64,000 bases of DNA. Source: Dactylorhiza incarnata (lineage: Eukaryota; Streptophyta; Magnoliopsida; Asparagales; Orchidaceae). The DNA lies in contig JAWHQI010000013.1 of NCBI GenBank assembly GCA_033032865.1, positions 868,001 through 932,000 of the forward strand, in the 5' to 3' direction. Under the pieces are notes generated by a model, which ran no database searches, was not told where the DNA came from, and saw nothing but the letters and a program-made list of their open reading frames with translations. Numbering within the stretch: the first letter of the stretch is position 1; the number at the start of each line of letters is the position of its first letter. Positions 41,019-51,261 of the stretch are shown piece by piece. A program made the translations under genes and the position numbers.

Positions 41019-41756
41019 TACAGACACTATAAAATATTTGTTAGAAGCAATGCATGAGCCTAAGGGTCTGCGAAATGAAAAGGTTCTTACAACTATCTTA
41101 TGATTAAATATATGTCATTGGACACTTTGAGGGAAACGTCCCTTGCAAGCCCAGATGACAAATACCCCTCTATTTAGGCTACCTATCAGGGTATTTGGTG
41201 GTGTCACCTTGATCATATAGTTGGGCCCGATATAGTAATATTGCCTCTCCCCCTCTTCCTATTCTGGATGATGTTGAACAAGGGGTGAAAGGTGATTAGT
41301 ACTCTAAAGGAAGTTTGTTGATAAACAAGTTCAAGTCTATCAAAGATTAAAGGAGGTGGAAGTTTATTACACCAAGAAGTTTAATGTGCAGGCTGGTAGA
41401 ACTTTACTCATGATCTATCATCCACCTCTTCTCCACATTCCAACGACAGGGCCTGCTTCTATTGCTATGCCTGCTTTCCTAATCTCCATAGTGGGCATAA
41501 TAGGCACCCCTTCATTAGTATGACACATATCACTCAATTTCTACTTCCTTGAACTTTTATCTTGCCATTATTTCCACCATTACTATTCCGGGAGATGACC
41601 ATAACACAAGAAGTGGCTAGGGCTTCTAATATATGACAAGCTACCTTTGGCTCACCGAGAGGTGACCACAAAACAAGAAGTGTCTAGTGCTTCTATATAT
41701 GGGATGGGTGTGATGCTGAAAAGATAAGGAAGTGAGAGACAAAACCTAAAGGTGTG
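41019..41756. other. Degenerate sequence, probably old copia remnant
   Basis: Frames are short and broken. An imperfect direct duplication of about 75 bp containing GAGATGACCATAACACAAGA is visible (near 41591 and 41660). It leads into a copia RNase H fragment, so it may be part of the same decayed element. Confidence 0.45.
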
Positions 41757-41827
41757 TTCTTCTCAACAGAAGTAATATTGTAGTTCAATCATTGACTGAA
41801 GTAGAATATGAAGTCATGTCCTATGTT
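41757..41827 (+). pseudogene. Copia RNase H fossil
   Basis: The frame reads RSNIVVQSLTEVEYEVMSYVQ, clearly the copia RNase H block usually written KKQ.IVA.SSTEAEY.A. It is cut at 41828 by a hAT-like terminus. Too short to assign to a lineage. Confidence 0.7.
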
Positions 41828-42045
41828 CAGTGTTGTAGATATCGGCGGACATGTCCGACATGTCGGCCGACATAAAGGTCTTGGATCTAAAACACCACGT
41901 TTCCATTTTGAAATTGAGGCATGGCGTTTTGAAAAAAACGGACCGATATCGCCCGTTGCCGATATATCGCCCATTGCCGATATATCGCTCGTTGCCGATA
42001 TATCGCCCGTTGCCGATATATCGCCCAAAAAACGGGCGATATATA
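41828..42045 (+). mobile_element. Left end of a hAT-like non-autonomous element
   Basis: The sequence begins CAGTGTTGTAGATATCGGCG right after a coding fragment. CAGTGTTGT is a common plant hAT terminus, and the candidate 8-bp target copy is CCTATGTT (41820-41827). Inside are five GATATATCGCCCGTTGCC repeats (about 41944-42025) and a perfect 11-bp hairpin (ATATATCGCCC / GGGCGATATAT, 42017-42045). Its right end is not found because gypsy E inserted here and was later rearranged. Confidence 0.55.
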
Positions 42046-43293
42046 TGTAACAATCCACTTTAAAAAAAATCAAAACAAAAAAAATATATGTATATAATAG
42101 CAATGTCTAGCCGCAGCCCTCCCCTCTTATGACTAGCAGCAGCCCCCTTTTTCCCCGATTAAATAGGCCATTCGGCGCGCTAGGTTTCCGCTCCTCTGTC
42201 CCGACTTCCGCAAACCGCACGCAACCCGCAACCCGCAACCCGCTTCCGATTTCGTCTCCCGCGCCGACTACCACGCGTCGTCCGCAAGCCGCTCTCTCCT
42301 CCTTTTCGTGGTCGGCAGCCTCCTCCTCCAAGCGCCGACAGTCCCCCCTCCTTCCCCTCTTCTTCTTCGATCAGCAAGGGGCAGCAACACTCTTCCCTTC
42401 CTCAAGGCCGACAGCTGCCTCCTCTTCAAAGGGTCGGCAACCTCTTCCTCCAGCAGCCCTCTAATCCTAATTCTCTCCGATTTGACCGGTAGTTGCGAGG
42501 GGGGCACCTAGGGTTTGCTCAAATCCCCCTCAACTCGGATTTTTGGACTCGGATTTGGTTTCCATGGGTAAGGAACTCCTCCTTTCCCCTTTATTTAGAT
42601 TTCCTTGAAATTTTATTGCAAATTTTTGCGCTCCAAATTGCGCATTTATGTGATCCAAGTTTATGCCTCTCTTGTAATCCACTAACCACCTTGTGTTTGT
42701 GATTTCCGGCGCTGCTCTTCGAATCCGTTGGTGGGATCACACAATACGCTTCCGATTTAGGGTTTACCAAGCCAAAGCGCCACCAAATTCTTTTTTCTGC
42801 GTGGTAATCTCCTCTCCCCTCACTTTTGAGGGAAGTAAATTGTTTAAACTCTCTCACGTTTAGGTCATGTGATATTAAATGTTTGTGCTATCGTAGAGAT
42901 TTTTGTTATGTCAAATAACAACTATGTTGTTCCTGAACAGGTTTAAGTAAGATTTCTAAATCTTGCTTGCGTTGCAGCCACCACCGTCAGATTCAGCCCT
43001 ACTTAAGGCAAGTAGAGAAATCTCTCTCGCTTGCAATCATTTAGCGTAGCTTGATTTCGTGCTTATGTTTTATGAATTTACATTTGAATACTTGTATCGT
43101 CAAATTGCTAGTTTAGGTCTTGATACGCTTAGAATGACTTGTTATATATAAGTACATGTTATCTCGAAGATGTTGCGTAGTAATTTCTCACTGTCCAAGT
43201 TAATTCATTCCAAATTGAATCATTTCATTCATTTGATACATAAGCAACATTAAAAGAATATGTTTAATTGATGCAACTCTTCGACTTGGGTTC
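42046..43293 (+). repeat. 5' LTR of gypsy E, first part
   Basis: It starts TGTAACAATCC, contains a GC-rich section with frequent CCTCCTCC text (42100-42500), and is cut at 43293 by the array (TSD GGTTC 43289-43293). The predicted short ORFs in both strands lack recognisable domains. Total LTR length without the insertion is about 2.17 kb. Confidence 0.8.
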
Positions 43294-43556
43294 TGATGAG
43301 TCCTGATCATATACACTTTTATGGACTCATCTGGGCCGATTTCCTAGTTTATGCACTACACTCCAGGCATGTTTTCGCTCATATTTGTTATTCCATGCTA
43401 TGTGCACTTCTAGGCCCGTTTTTTGTGTTATATCATGTTTTTCTTCATTAGTAGTTTTCATGTACTGTTAGGTGCCACTTTCAGTGGCTAGATTTGTGGT
43501 TGTGCTGGATTAGGAGTCGTGCAGGTGTTCCCGGTGCAATTCTGCACAGGAACACT

Positions 43557-43905
43557 GCGCACGATCACCGGTTCTATTGCGCACGACCACTGGTCGTGCG
43601 CCACTGATCGTGTGCACTTAACCCTTTTTTCATGAGTTCTGTTTGGTGCAGTGCGCACGACCATCTACGATAGTGCGCACGACCACCGGTCGTGCGCCAC
43701 TGTTCGTGCGCACTTATCATTAATTTTATGAGTTCTGTCTCGACCAGTGCGCACGACCACCGACGATAGTGCGCACGACCGGTCGTGCGAACACTATATT
43801 TTATAAATTGCTTCTCTTGCAGGTTCCATCCAGTCGGACGCACGATCACAGAATTCTAGTGCGCACGACCACTGGTCGTGCGCCAATGACCGTGCGCACT
43901 GTTTA
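43557..43905. repeat. Palindromic GCGCACGACC repeat array upstream of the LTR1 TATA box
   Basis: About ten half-sites GCGCACGACC/GGTCGTGCGC occur, many arranged as GCGCACGACCACTGGTCGTG-type dyads with 11-bp arms, separated by ATGAGTTCTGT spacers. Equivalent arrays occur in LTR2 (about 48385-48775) and LTR3 (about 53255-53625) with different copy number. The position relative to the TATA box suggests a regulatory array or hairpin-forming DNA. Confidence 0.88.
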
Positions 43906-43915
43906 TTCCAGCGCC

Positions 43916-43923
43916 TATAAAAC
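43916..43923 (+). promoter_or_regulatory. TATA box of LTR1
   Basis: TATAAAAC in the context AGCGCCTATAAAACGACC. The same word is at 48786 (LTR2) and 53634 (LTR3). Transcription would start about 30 bases downstream, around 43950. Confidence 0.75.
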
Positions 43924-44984
43924 GACCTGCTCGCGAATTAGGTCGGGATCCCGATTTTGTTCCGCCGTTTTCTCGCTCCAGGGCTCGGATTTCGCCCCTC
44001 CACCGCCGCCCACCATATGGAGGTGCTCCGGGCTTGTTATTCACGCCAATCTTGAGTCGGAGCTTCCTCTCGGCCTCCTCCTTCATCCAAGTGCTCCAAG
44101 GAAGGTTTAGCCGCCATCGCCATCAAGCAAGAGGAAGTTTGCAACCTCTACCGGATCGTGACACGAAGAAGACGGGCTCATTGGAGAGTAGTGACAGCTC
44201 TCTCTACCCCGGACGTAGTTGCGGACCGAGCTTGGACACGGATTGACAACCCGGCGATTCCAACCGTGAATCTACAACGAGACTTCGGATTCGGTCGATT
44301 TCTTGCCTTATTCTTCTCTTATTGATGTGTATGTAGCTAGAACCAACATTTTGATGAAGTACATTTTTACTTGTTAACATTAGTATGAAATCATGTCTAT
44401 GTGATTGAGTAATCTTGTTATATTTTCATTTGAGGTGTGCCCCGTGGTGTGGATTGTTCGTTGTGTTGTGCCGCCCTAACAATTGTTAGTGGTGTGCTTT
44501 GCGAAGAGGTGCTTACGACCCTCATTCCGTTAGCCTACTCGCCCATCCGCCTACCGAAGCGTGGCATCGCGGCCCGTACTCCATCCCGCCTAACGAAGCA
44601 GCGCGCTCAAGGCCTGCATAGTTCGATCTGCTTGCCTACTCGTCCATCCGCCCTTACGAAGTAGCGCGTTCAAGGCCTACGTAGTCTTCCATCCCGCCGA
44701 GCGAAGCTTTGCATAGCAGCATTGCATAGGAGTAGTTGTAGCTTTTTCTCTTTATTTTCCACAAACCAAATCAACCCCCGTGTCCGCAATTCATCCGACC
44801 CAAAGGACTTCGATCTCAAGTCCTTCCTCGAACGTTAACTCCACCTTACTGTGTTCCTTGAGAGATTCGATACTTGGGGATTTACTTCCTCATATTATTA
44901 CTTGACAACGACCGGTTCACTGCCGTTCGGATCGCAGTCTCGCTACCGTCTATAGCGGTGTGCAGGATTTGCGCATCAAGTTTT

Positions 44985-45002
44985 TGGCGCCGTTGCCGGG
45001 GA
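44985..45002 (+). other. Primer-binding site, tRNA-Asp type (interior 1)
   Basis: TGGCGCCGTTGCCGGGGA lies six bases after the end of LTR1. This sequence is the known Athila/Calypso PBS, complementary to tRNA-Asp. Confidence 0.9.
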
Positions 45003-45194
45003 ATACAGTCGTGTGAGTTTTCTGGAGAGGGAGAATTTGAGAGAAAAGCCTTCCATTTGTAAATTGCATCTTTTATTTTATTTTTGTTCTTTTTATTCTA
45101 TTTTCTGTTCTAATTAGGTTGCTTTAGTAATCTTTGTTAGGCGTAGTATTTTGCACAATAGCATTTTTATTTTGAATCGTTTTATCTCCGCACT

Positions 45195-46391
45195 ATGTGG
45201 GCACATTTCAATTTCCGTTGCCGTTGGTGTAGAGATACCTCCCACTCTAGTGATGAATGCCCTACGGAGAATAGTAGGCTTAATTCTTATAGCCCAGCAT
45301 ATGGAGCACCGACTTCGTCTGGTACTCCATATGGTGCGCGTAAGTCTTATGGCTACTTTGCTGAGCCTTTACCGTCGTACTTCTTTTCGGCTCCAGCTCC
45401 CGCTGTGCCAAAGAAGCCCGCAAGGCAGTGCCGGTTTTGTCAGAGCACTGATCATGTCCTGAAGGACTGTGCCGAGTATCTTCGCCAATTGGACGAGGAT
45501 GACGAACCGGACATCCGGATCGTCCCAACTCCTAACTCTGGCGGCACACCTTCAACGTCCGGTTATGTGTCTTTGTCACCTTCACATCTTGAAGGGTATG
45601 GCATGGACATGGTCACCGGATGTGCGGCTGATCTATGCACCGACACTGCTGAGCCTATTCTCCATGTGCATCCACCACTTCTAGTAGATTCGATTCTTCC
45701 CCCTATTGTGCATACTATTCTCGTCTCCGACGACATTGTTGATGATGTGTCGCAGGATGAGGTGGGTGATCTGAGTGTTGTGCATATTCCTATGGAGGAG
45801 GACAACCTTCTAGGTGAAGAGGAGTTTTCCTCAGCACCGGTGGAGGAATTCCAAATCCTAAGCCTGGCCACCATCGATCCCGCCGAATCTTGTAGCATTG
45901 ATGACAATGCTAACATTACTTTACTTCCCCAACCTGATGGGAGTGAGACCGGGGTCACTCCCCCGATTGACGATGATTTATGTTCTTCACCTTATTTATT
46001 TCTTGATCCCCTTCCTTCATCTGAGTCTGTGCAGGTTGAATCTTCACAGGTACTTCAGGAGGACTTGGAGCTGTTTGCTCAAGTCAATGATGCGAGCATC
46101 CTCTCATGCGAGGAGGTTTATTCTCCCTCCGTAGAGGAAGCTCCACTCATTGCCTTTCCCTCCTGCCACCTTGCTGTTGATGATACCTTGCTAGGCAAGG
46201 ATGTGTTTTGTGAGATGAGTGAGGACCAGGCCTCCTCCTTTTCTTTCATTCTCTACCCTCTACCTGTGAGGAGCAGGTATCTATATTTAGGTAGAGGGGT
46301 GACTGTTCTATCACCGTATCGGTACCCGCAACCGACACGGATATTAGGCCAGTTACCTGTCCACTTCTCCTTCCATAGGCCCATTAGCTAG
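45195..46391 (+). CDS. Zinc-knuckle acidic protein of the Athila-like element, copy 1
   Basis: A 398-codon frame is open from ATG 45195 to TAG 46391. Two CX2CX4HX4C knuckles are visible at residues 9-22 (C9, C12, H17, C22) and 79-92 (CRFCQSTDHVLKDC). A Ser/Tyr/Pro-rich segment lies between them and a long acidic Asp/Glu/Ser-rich tail follows (about 95-360). No capsid, protease, RT or integrase blocks are present. The knuckles suggest binding of nucleic acid, as the nucleocapsid part of gag does. The knuckle lies close to the ATG, so an upstream gag domain may have been deleted, or an N-terminal exon may exist. Protein function unknown. It is identical in sequence to copy 2. Confidence 0.8.
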   Translation: MWAHFNFRCRWCRDTSHSSDECPTENSRLNSYSPAYGAPTSSGTPYGARKSYGYFAEPLPSYFFSAPAPAVPKKPARQCRFCQSTDHVLKDCAEYLRQLDEDDEPDIRIVPTPNSGGTPSTSGYVSLSPSHLEGYGMDMVTGCAADLCTDTAEPILHVHPPLLVDSILPPIVHTILVSDDIVDDVSQDEVGDLSVVHIPMEEDNLLGEEEFSSAPVEEFQILSLATIDPAESCSIDDNANITLLPQPDGSETGVTPPIDDDLCSSPYLFLDPLPSSESVQVESSQVLQEDLELFAQVNDASILSCEEVYSPSVEEAPLIAFPSCHLAVDDTLLGKDVFCEMSEDQASSFSFILYPLPVRSRYLYLGRGVTVLSPYRYPQPTRILGQLPVHFSFHRPIS

Positions 46392-48111
46392 AACTCTTAA
46401 AGTTTGAATAAGTCGTGCTGGGAGGACAATAACCCCAGTAGTTATCTTTCTTTTCTGCATTTTTTTATTTCATCTAATCATGTTTAGTTAGTAGTATTTT
46501 CTTTTCAGTTTTCTTTTGTCTTTTGTTTTTGCGGAGCTGACCCCTGCAGGTACTTATTCTGGATGGCGGATGCTGCAGCTAGTTTTAGCTTACACGCCAA
46601 TCTTCTGGTATGCTCACTTGCTGAGCATTGGGTACTCTCTTCCCCTAGCCTTTTCTGATTTTCATGTCATATGTTATGCGGATTGTTTAGTTTAAGTCTG
46701 GGGGAGAGTAGTTTGTTTACCCGCTCACGTGCACTATTGCACTGCATGCTAGAAGATTTCTTTTAAATTGTTGTTCATTTTCATTGCACACCACATCACC
46801 CACTTGAGCGCGTACTCATCCGTTTGTTTGCTCTGTTGTGAATTTAATTTTTCTGCTTATTTGGGAAAGTCTAGGTGATGGCTTAGGACTATGTAGCAGA
46901 GTAAAATGTTGACTCTAGTAGTGCTCCTAGTCGAGTGCTCGGTTGCATAGAAATTTGTGTAGAGTAGACTTCTCTTTATACTTATGGTTTTATATTTTTC
47001 TTATTAGTGTAAATGTTGTTTACTCTACTCAAATGGTGAATTCGGTGGAATCAAACGGTAGCATAGGGATGTGTGTAAACGATCGCTAGATTCGTATTGC
47101 TTGAGTCGGGAGAAAGGAGAATCTTTCTCGGTGGCTAGAACTTGCCCCAAGCGATTCTTGAAGCATGGGTATACGGTTAGTCAATTGCGTGAATGTGATA
47201 TAGGCCATCATTTTGGCCCGGTTGAGCCTTTGTGCCTATCCCTACCGCTATATCCTCGCTAGCCGAGTTGTGCCTACCCGTTCTTTGATTCAGCCCTACT
47301 TTTATTTCACCAAAGCCCAAAATCCAATCCTAGTCGCACACCCAAATCTGAGCTTTAGCTGTTTATTATTTTCATGAGTTGGGTTGTTGATGTGGTAATA
47401 TGTTTGTGAAGATGTGGATGTGTCCTTTTGTTTATTTGCTGAAAATGATAAGAAAAGAAAAAAAAATGAGAAAAAGAAAAGAAGTTAAAAGGAAAGGAAA
47501 GAGAAGGAGTGTTTAATTGAAAATCTTTATGTATAGATTTATGTTTGGGAGTAGGCGGTGCACGCACCCATGCTGTTAAGTCCAAGTCTGGGGGTGTTGT
47601 GTACCCGCGTGTTTGTGTGGTGAATGAGGATAGTTTCCTGCATTAGCTCATTTGGGTTTAGTATTTGAACCATCGTCTTTATCATTGTATACCTCATCTA
47701 AACCCAAGCCCCATTTAAAACCTAAAGTCCTATTGATTCACGCATTTGAGTCAAACCAGTGCCGTGGAGAGAATGTGACCGGGCAAGCTTATGGTCACCG
47801 ACACTGATGGATTTCAGTGGAGTTTTTCCCGCATCCCGATCTTGAGCAATGCTCGTCTCAGCGCTTAGTTTACTTTCTCCGTATGCATGACCGAATGATT
47901 CACCGTTGTTCACCATTTTGAGTAGTTGTAATATGCTTTTACTCTTTTAGAAATATATAAACTGTTTTTATAATCAGAAATCTTTTCTACTATTTTTCTT
48001 ATGCACGTGAGCATGCGACTTCGCATGGTACTCTGTAGTGCAATCGTTAAGCCATCTACTGTTCTTTCCTAGTTCGCTTAGAATTTGTTTGCTCGGGACG
48101 CACAAACAGTT
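46392..48111 (+). other. Interior 1 downstream of the ORF
   Basis: No further ORF is convincing. Two extra polypurine-like words, TTTAAGTCTGGGGGAGAG (46691-46708) and CCAAGTCTGGGGGTG (about 47582-47596), resemble the PPT at 48112. A purine-rich A/G run lies at 47450-47515. GTGCTGGGAGGACAATAACC follows the ORF, like text seen after Athila coding regions. Confidence 0.65.
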
Positions 48112-48124
48112 AAGTCTGGGGGTG
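48112..48124 (+). other. Polypurine tract before LTR2
   Basis: AAGTCTGGGGGTG abuts the LTR start TGATGAGTCC at 48125. The same tract precedes LTR3 at 52982-52994. Confidence 0.88.
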
Positions 48125-49848
48125 TGATGAGTCCTGATCATATACACTTTTATGGACTCATCTGGGCCGATTTCCTAGTTTATGCACTACACTCCAGGCA
48201 TGTTTTCGCTCATATTTGTTATTCCATGCTATGTGCACTTCTAGGCCCGTTTTTGGTGTTATATCATGTTTTTCTTCATTAGTAGTTTTCATGTACTGTT
48301 AGGTGCCACTTTCAGTGGCTAGATTTGTGGTTGTGCTGGATTAGGAGTCGTGCAGGTGTTCCCGGTGCAATTCTGCACAGGAACACTGCGCACGATCACC
48401 GGTTCTATTGCGCACGACCAGTGGTCGTGCGCCACTGATCGTGTGCACTTAACCCTTTTTTCATGAGTTCTGTTTGGTGCAGTGCGCACGACCATCTACG
48501 ATAGTGCGCACGACCATCTACGATAGTGCGCACGACCACCGGTCGTGCGTCACTGTTCGTCCGCACTTATCATTAATTTTATGAGTTCTGTCTCGACCAG
48601 TGCGCACGACCACCGACGATAGTGCGCACGACCACCGGTCGTGCGCCACTGGTCGTGCGAACACTATATTTTATAAATTGCTTCTCTTGCAGGTTCCGTC
48701 CAGTCGGACGCACGATCACAGAATTCTAGTGCGTACGACCACTGGTCGTGCGCCAATGACCGTGCGCACTGTTTATTCCAGCGCCTATAAAACGACCTGC
48801 TCGCGAATTAGGTCGGGATCCCGATTTTGTTCCGCCGTTTTCTCGCTCCAGGGCTCGGATTTTGCCCCTCCACCGCCGCCCACCATATGGAGGTGCTCCG
48901 GGCTTGTTCTTCACGCCAATCTTGAGCCGGAGCTTCCTCTCGGCCTCCTCCTTCATCCAAGTGCTCCAAGGAAGGTTTAGCCGACATCGCCATCAAGCAA
49001 GAGGAAGTTTGCAACCTCTACCGGATCGTGACACGAAGAAGACGGGCTCATTGGAGAGTAGTGACAGCTCTCTCTACCCCGGACGTAGTTGCGGACCGAG
49101 CTTGGACACGGATTGACAACCCGGCGATTCCAACCGTGAATCTACAACGAGACTTCGGATTCGGTCGATTTCTTGCCTTATTCTTCTCTTATTGATGTGT
49201 ATGTAGCTAGAACCAACATTTTGATGAGGTATATTTTTACTTGTTAACATTAGTATGAAATCATGTCTATGTGATTGAGTAATCTTGTTATATTTTCATT
49301 TGAGGTGTGCCCCGTGGTGTGGATTGTTCGTTGTGTTGTGCCGCCCTAACAATTGTTAGTGGTGTGCTTTGCGAAGAGGTGCTTACGACCCTCATTCCGT
49401 TAGCCTACTCGCCCATCCGCCTACCGAAGCGTGGCATCGCGGCCCGTACTCCATCCCGCCTAACGAAGCAGCGCGCTCAAGGCCTGCATAGTTCGATCTG
49501 CTTGCCTACTCGTCCATCCGCCCTTACGAAGTAGCGCGTTCAAGGCCTACGTAGTCTTCCATCCCGCCGAGCGAAGCTTTGCATAGCAGCATTGCATAGG
49601 AGTAGTTGTAGCTTTTTCTCTTTATTTTCCACAAACCAAATCAACCCCCGTGTCCGCAATTCATCCGACCCAAAGGACTTCGATCTCAAGTCCTTCCTCG
49701 AACGTTAACTCCACCTTACTGTGTTCCTTGAGAGATTCGATACTTGGGGATTTACTTCCTCATATTATTACTTGACAACGACCGGTTCACTGCCGTTCGG
49801 ATCGCAGTCTCGCTACCGTCTATAGCGGTGTGCAGGATTTGCGCATCA
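48125..49848 (+). repeat. LTR2 of the Athila-like array (shared middle LTR)
   Basis: 1724 bp. It is the longest because a 22-bp unit GCGCACGACCATCTACGATA.. is present twice (near 48483-48526; once in LTR1 and LTR3) and the CACCGGTCGTGCGCCACTGG segment is retained. It shares several variants with LTR3 against LTR1 (GGTTCCGTCC, GTGCGTACGACC, GCCGACATCG). TATA box at 48786-48793. Confidence 0.93.
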
Positions 49849-49854
49849 AGTTTT

Positions 49855-49872
49855 TGGCGCCGTTGCCGGGGA
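49855..49872 (+). other. Primer-binding site, tRNA-Asp type (interior 2)
   Basis: TGGCGCCGTTGCCGGGGA six bases after LTR2, identical to the site at 44985. Confidence 0.9.
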
Positions 49873-50064
49873 ATACAGTCGTGTGAGTTTTCTGGAGAGG
49901 GAGAATTTGAGAGAAAAGCCTTCCATTTGTAAATTGCATCTTTTATTTTATTTTTGTTCTTTTTATTCTATTTTCTGTTCTAATTAGGTTGCTTTAGTAA
50001 TCTTTGTTAGGCGTAGTATTTTGCACAATAGCATTTTTATTTTGAATCGTTTTATCTCCGCACT

Positions 50065-51261
50065 ATGTGGGCACATTTCAATTTCCGTTGCCGTTGGTGT
50101 AGAGATACCTCCCACTCTAGTGATGAATGCCCTACGGAGAATAGTAGGCTTAATTCTTATAGCCCAGCATATGGAGCACCGACTTCGTCTGGTACTCCAT
50201 ATGGTGCGCGTAAGTCTTATGGCTACTTTGCTGAGCCTTTACCGTCGTACTTCTTTTCGGCTCCAGCTCCCGCTGTGCCAAAGAAGCCCGCAAGGCAGTG
50301 CCGGTTTTGTCAGAGCACTGATCATGTCCTGAAGGACTGTGCCGAGTATCTTCGCCAATTGGACGAGGATGACGAACCGGACATCCGGATCGTCCCAACT
50401 CCTAACTCTGGCGGCACACCTTCAACGTCCGGTTATGTGTCTTTGTCACCTTCACATCTTGAAGGGTATGGCATGGACATGGTCACCGGATGTGCGGCTG
50501 ATCTATGCACCGACACTGCTGAGCCTATTCTCCATGTGCATCCACCACTTCTAGTGGATTCGATTCTTCCCCCTATTGTGCATACTATTCTCGTCTCCGA
50601 CGACATTGTTGATGATGTGTCGCAGGATGAGGTGGGTGATCTGAGTGTTGTGCATATTCCTATGGAGGAGGACAACCTTCTAGGTGAAGAGGAGTTTTCC
50701 TCAGCACCGGTGGAGGAATTCCAAATCCTAAGCCTGGCCACCATCGATCCCGCCGAATCTTGTAGCATTGATGACAATGCTAACATTACTTTACTTCCCC
50801 AACCTGATGGGAGTGAGACCGGGGTCACTCCCCCGATTGACGATGATTTATGTTCTTCACCTTATTTATTTCTTGATCCCCTTCCTTCATCTGAGTCTGT
50901 GCAGGTTGAATCTTCACAGGTACTTCAGGAGGACTTGGAGCTGTTTGCTCAAGTCAATGATGCGAGCATCCTCTCATGCGAGGAGGTTTATTCTCCCTCC
51001 GTAGAGGAAGCTCCACTCATTGCCTTTCCCTCCTGCCACCTTGCTGTTGATGATACCTTGCTAGGCAAGGATGTGTTTTGTGAGATGAGTGAGGACCAGG
51101 CCTCCTCCTTTTCTTTCATTCTCTACCCTCTACCTGTGAGGAGCAGGTATCTATATTTAGGTAGAGGGGTGACTGTTCTATCACCGTATCGGTACCCGCA
51201 ACCGACACGGATATTAGGCCAGTTACCTGTCCACTTCTCCTTCCATAGGCCCATTAGCTAG
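50065..51261 (+). CDS. Zinc-knuckle acidic protein of the Athila-like element, copy 2
   Basis: This frame is identical in protein sequence to 45195-46391. The only nucleotide change I find in the frame is synonymous (GTA to GTG, near 45694 and 50564). Both knuckles are intact. Identity most simply reflects recent duplication of the whole unit and is not by itself evidence of selection. See copy 1 for the domain description. Functional significance is unknown. Confidence 0.8.
   Translation: MWAHFNFRCRWCRDTSHSSDECPTENSRLNSYSPAYGAPTSSGTPYGARKSYGYFAEPLPSYFFSAPAPAVPKKPARQCRFCQSTDHVLKDCAEYLRQLDEDDEPDIRIVPTPNSGGTPSTSGYVSLSPSHLEGYGMDMVTGCAADLCTDTAEPILHVHPPLLVDSILPPIVHTILVSDDIVDDVSQDEVGDLSVVHIPMEEDNLLGEEEFSSAPVEEFQILSLATIDPAESCSIDDNANITLLPQPDGSETGVTPPIDDDLCSSPYLFLDPLPSSESVQVESSQVLQEDLELFAQVNDASILSCEEVYSPSVEEAPLIAFPSCHLAVDDTLLGKDVFCEMSEDQASSFSFILYPLPVRSRYLYLGRGVTVLSPYRYPQPTRILGQLPVHFSFHRPIS

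Larger units (their letters stand above)
43294..44978 (+). repeat. LTR1 of the Athila-like array
   Basis: TGATGAGTCC...GCGCATCA, 1685 bp. An array of GCGCACGACC and its inverse GGTCGTGCGC (43557-43900) lies just upstream of a TATA box (TATAAAAC, 43916-43923). LTR1 has the shortest array and private variants (GGTTCCATCC, TTATTCACGCC, GCCGCCATCG). Confidence 0.93.

Noticed and set aside
43291..43340. Hammerhead ribozyme-like CTGATGAGTCC at the start of LTR1 (retrozyme-like)
   Set aside because: The CTGATGA core and a GTCC/GGAC stem are present, but the obligatory GAAA box does not follow the stem (it reads TCATC), and in LTR2 and LTR3 the base before TGATGA is not C.
45151..45462. 103-codon ORF overlapping the start of the zinc-knuckle gene
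   Set aside because: Different frame, no domain, and overlaps the 398-codon frame that carries clear CCHC motifs.
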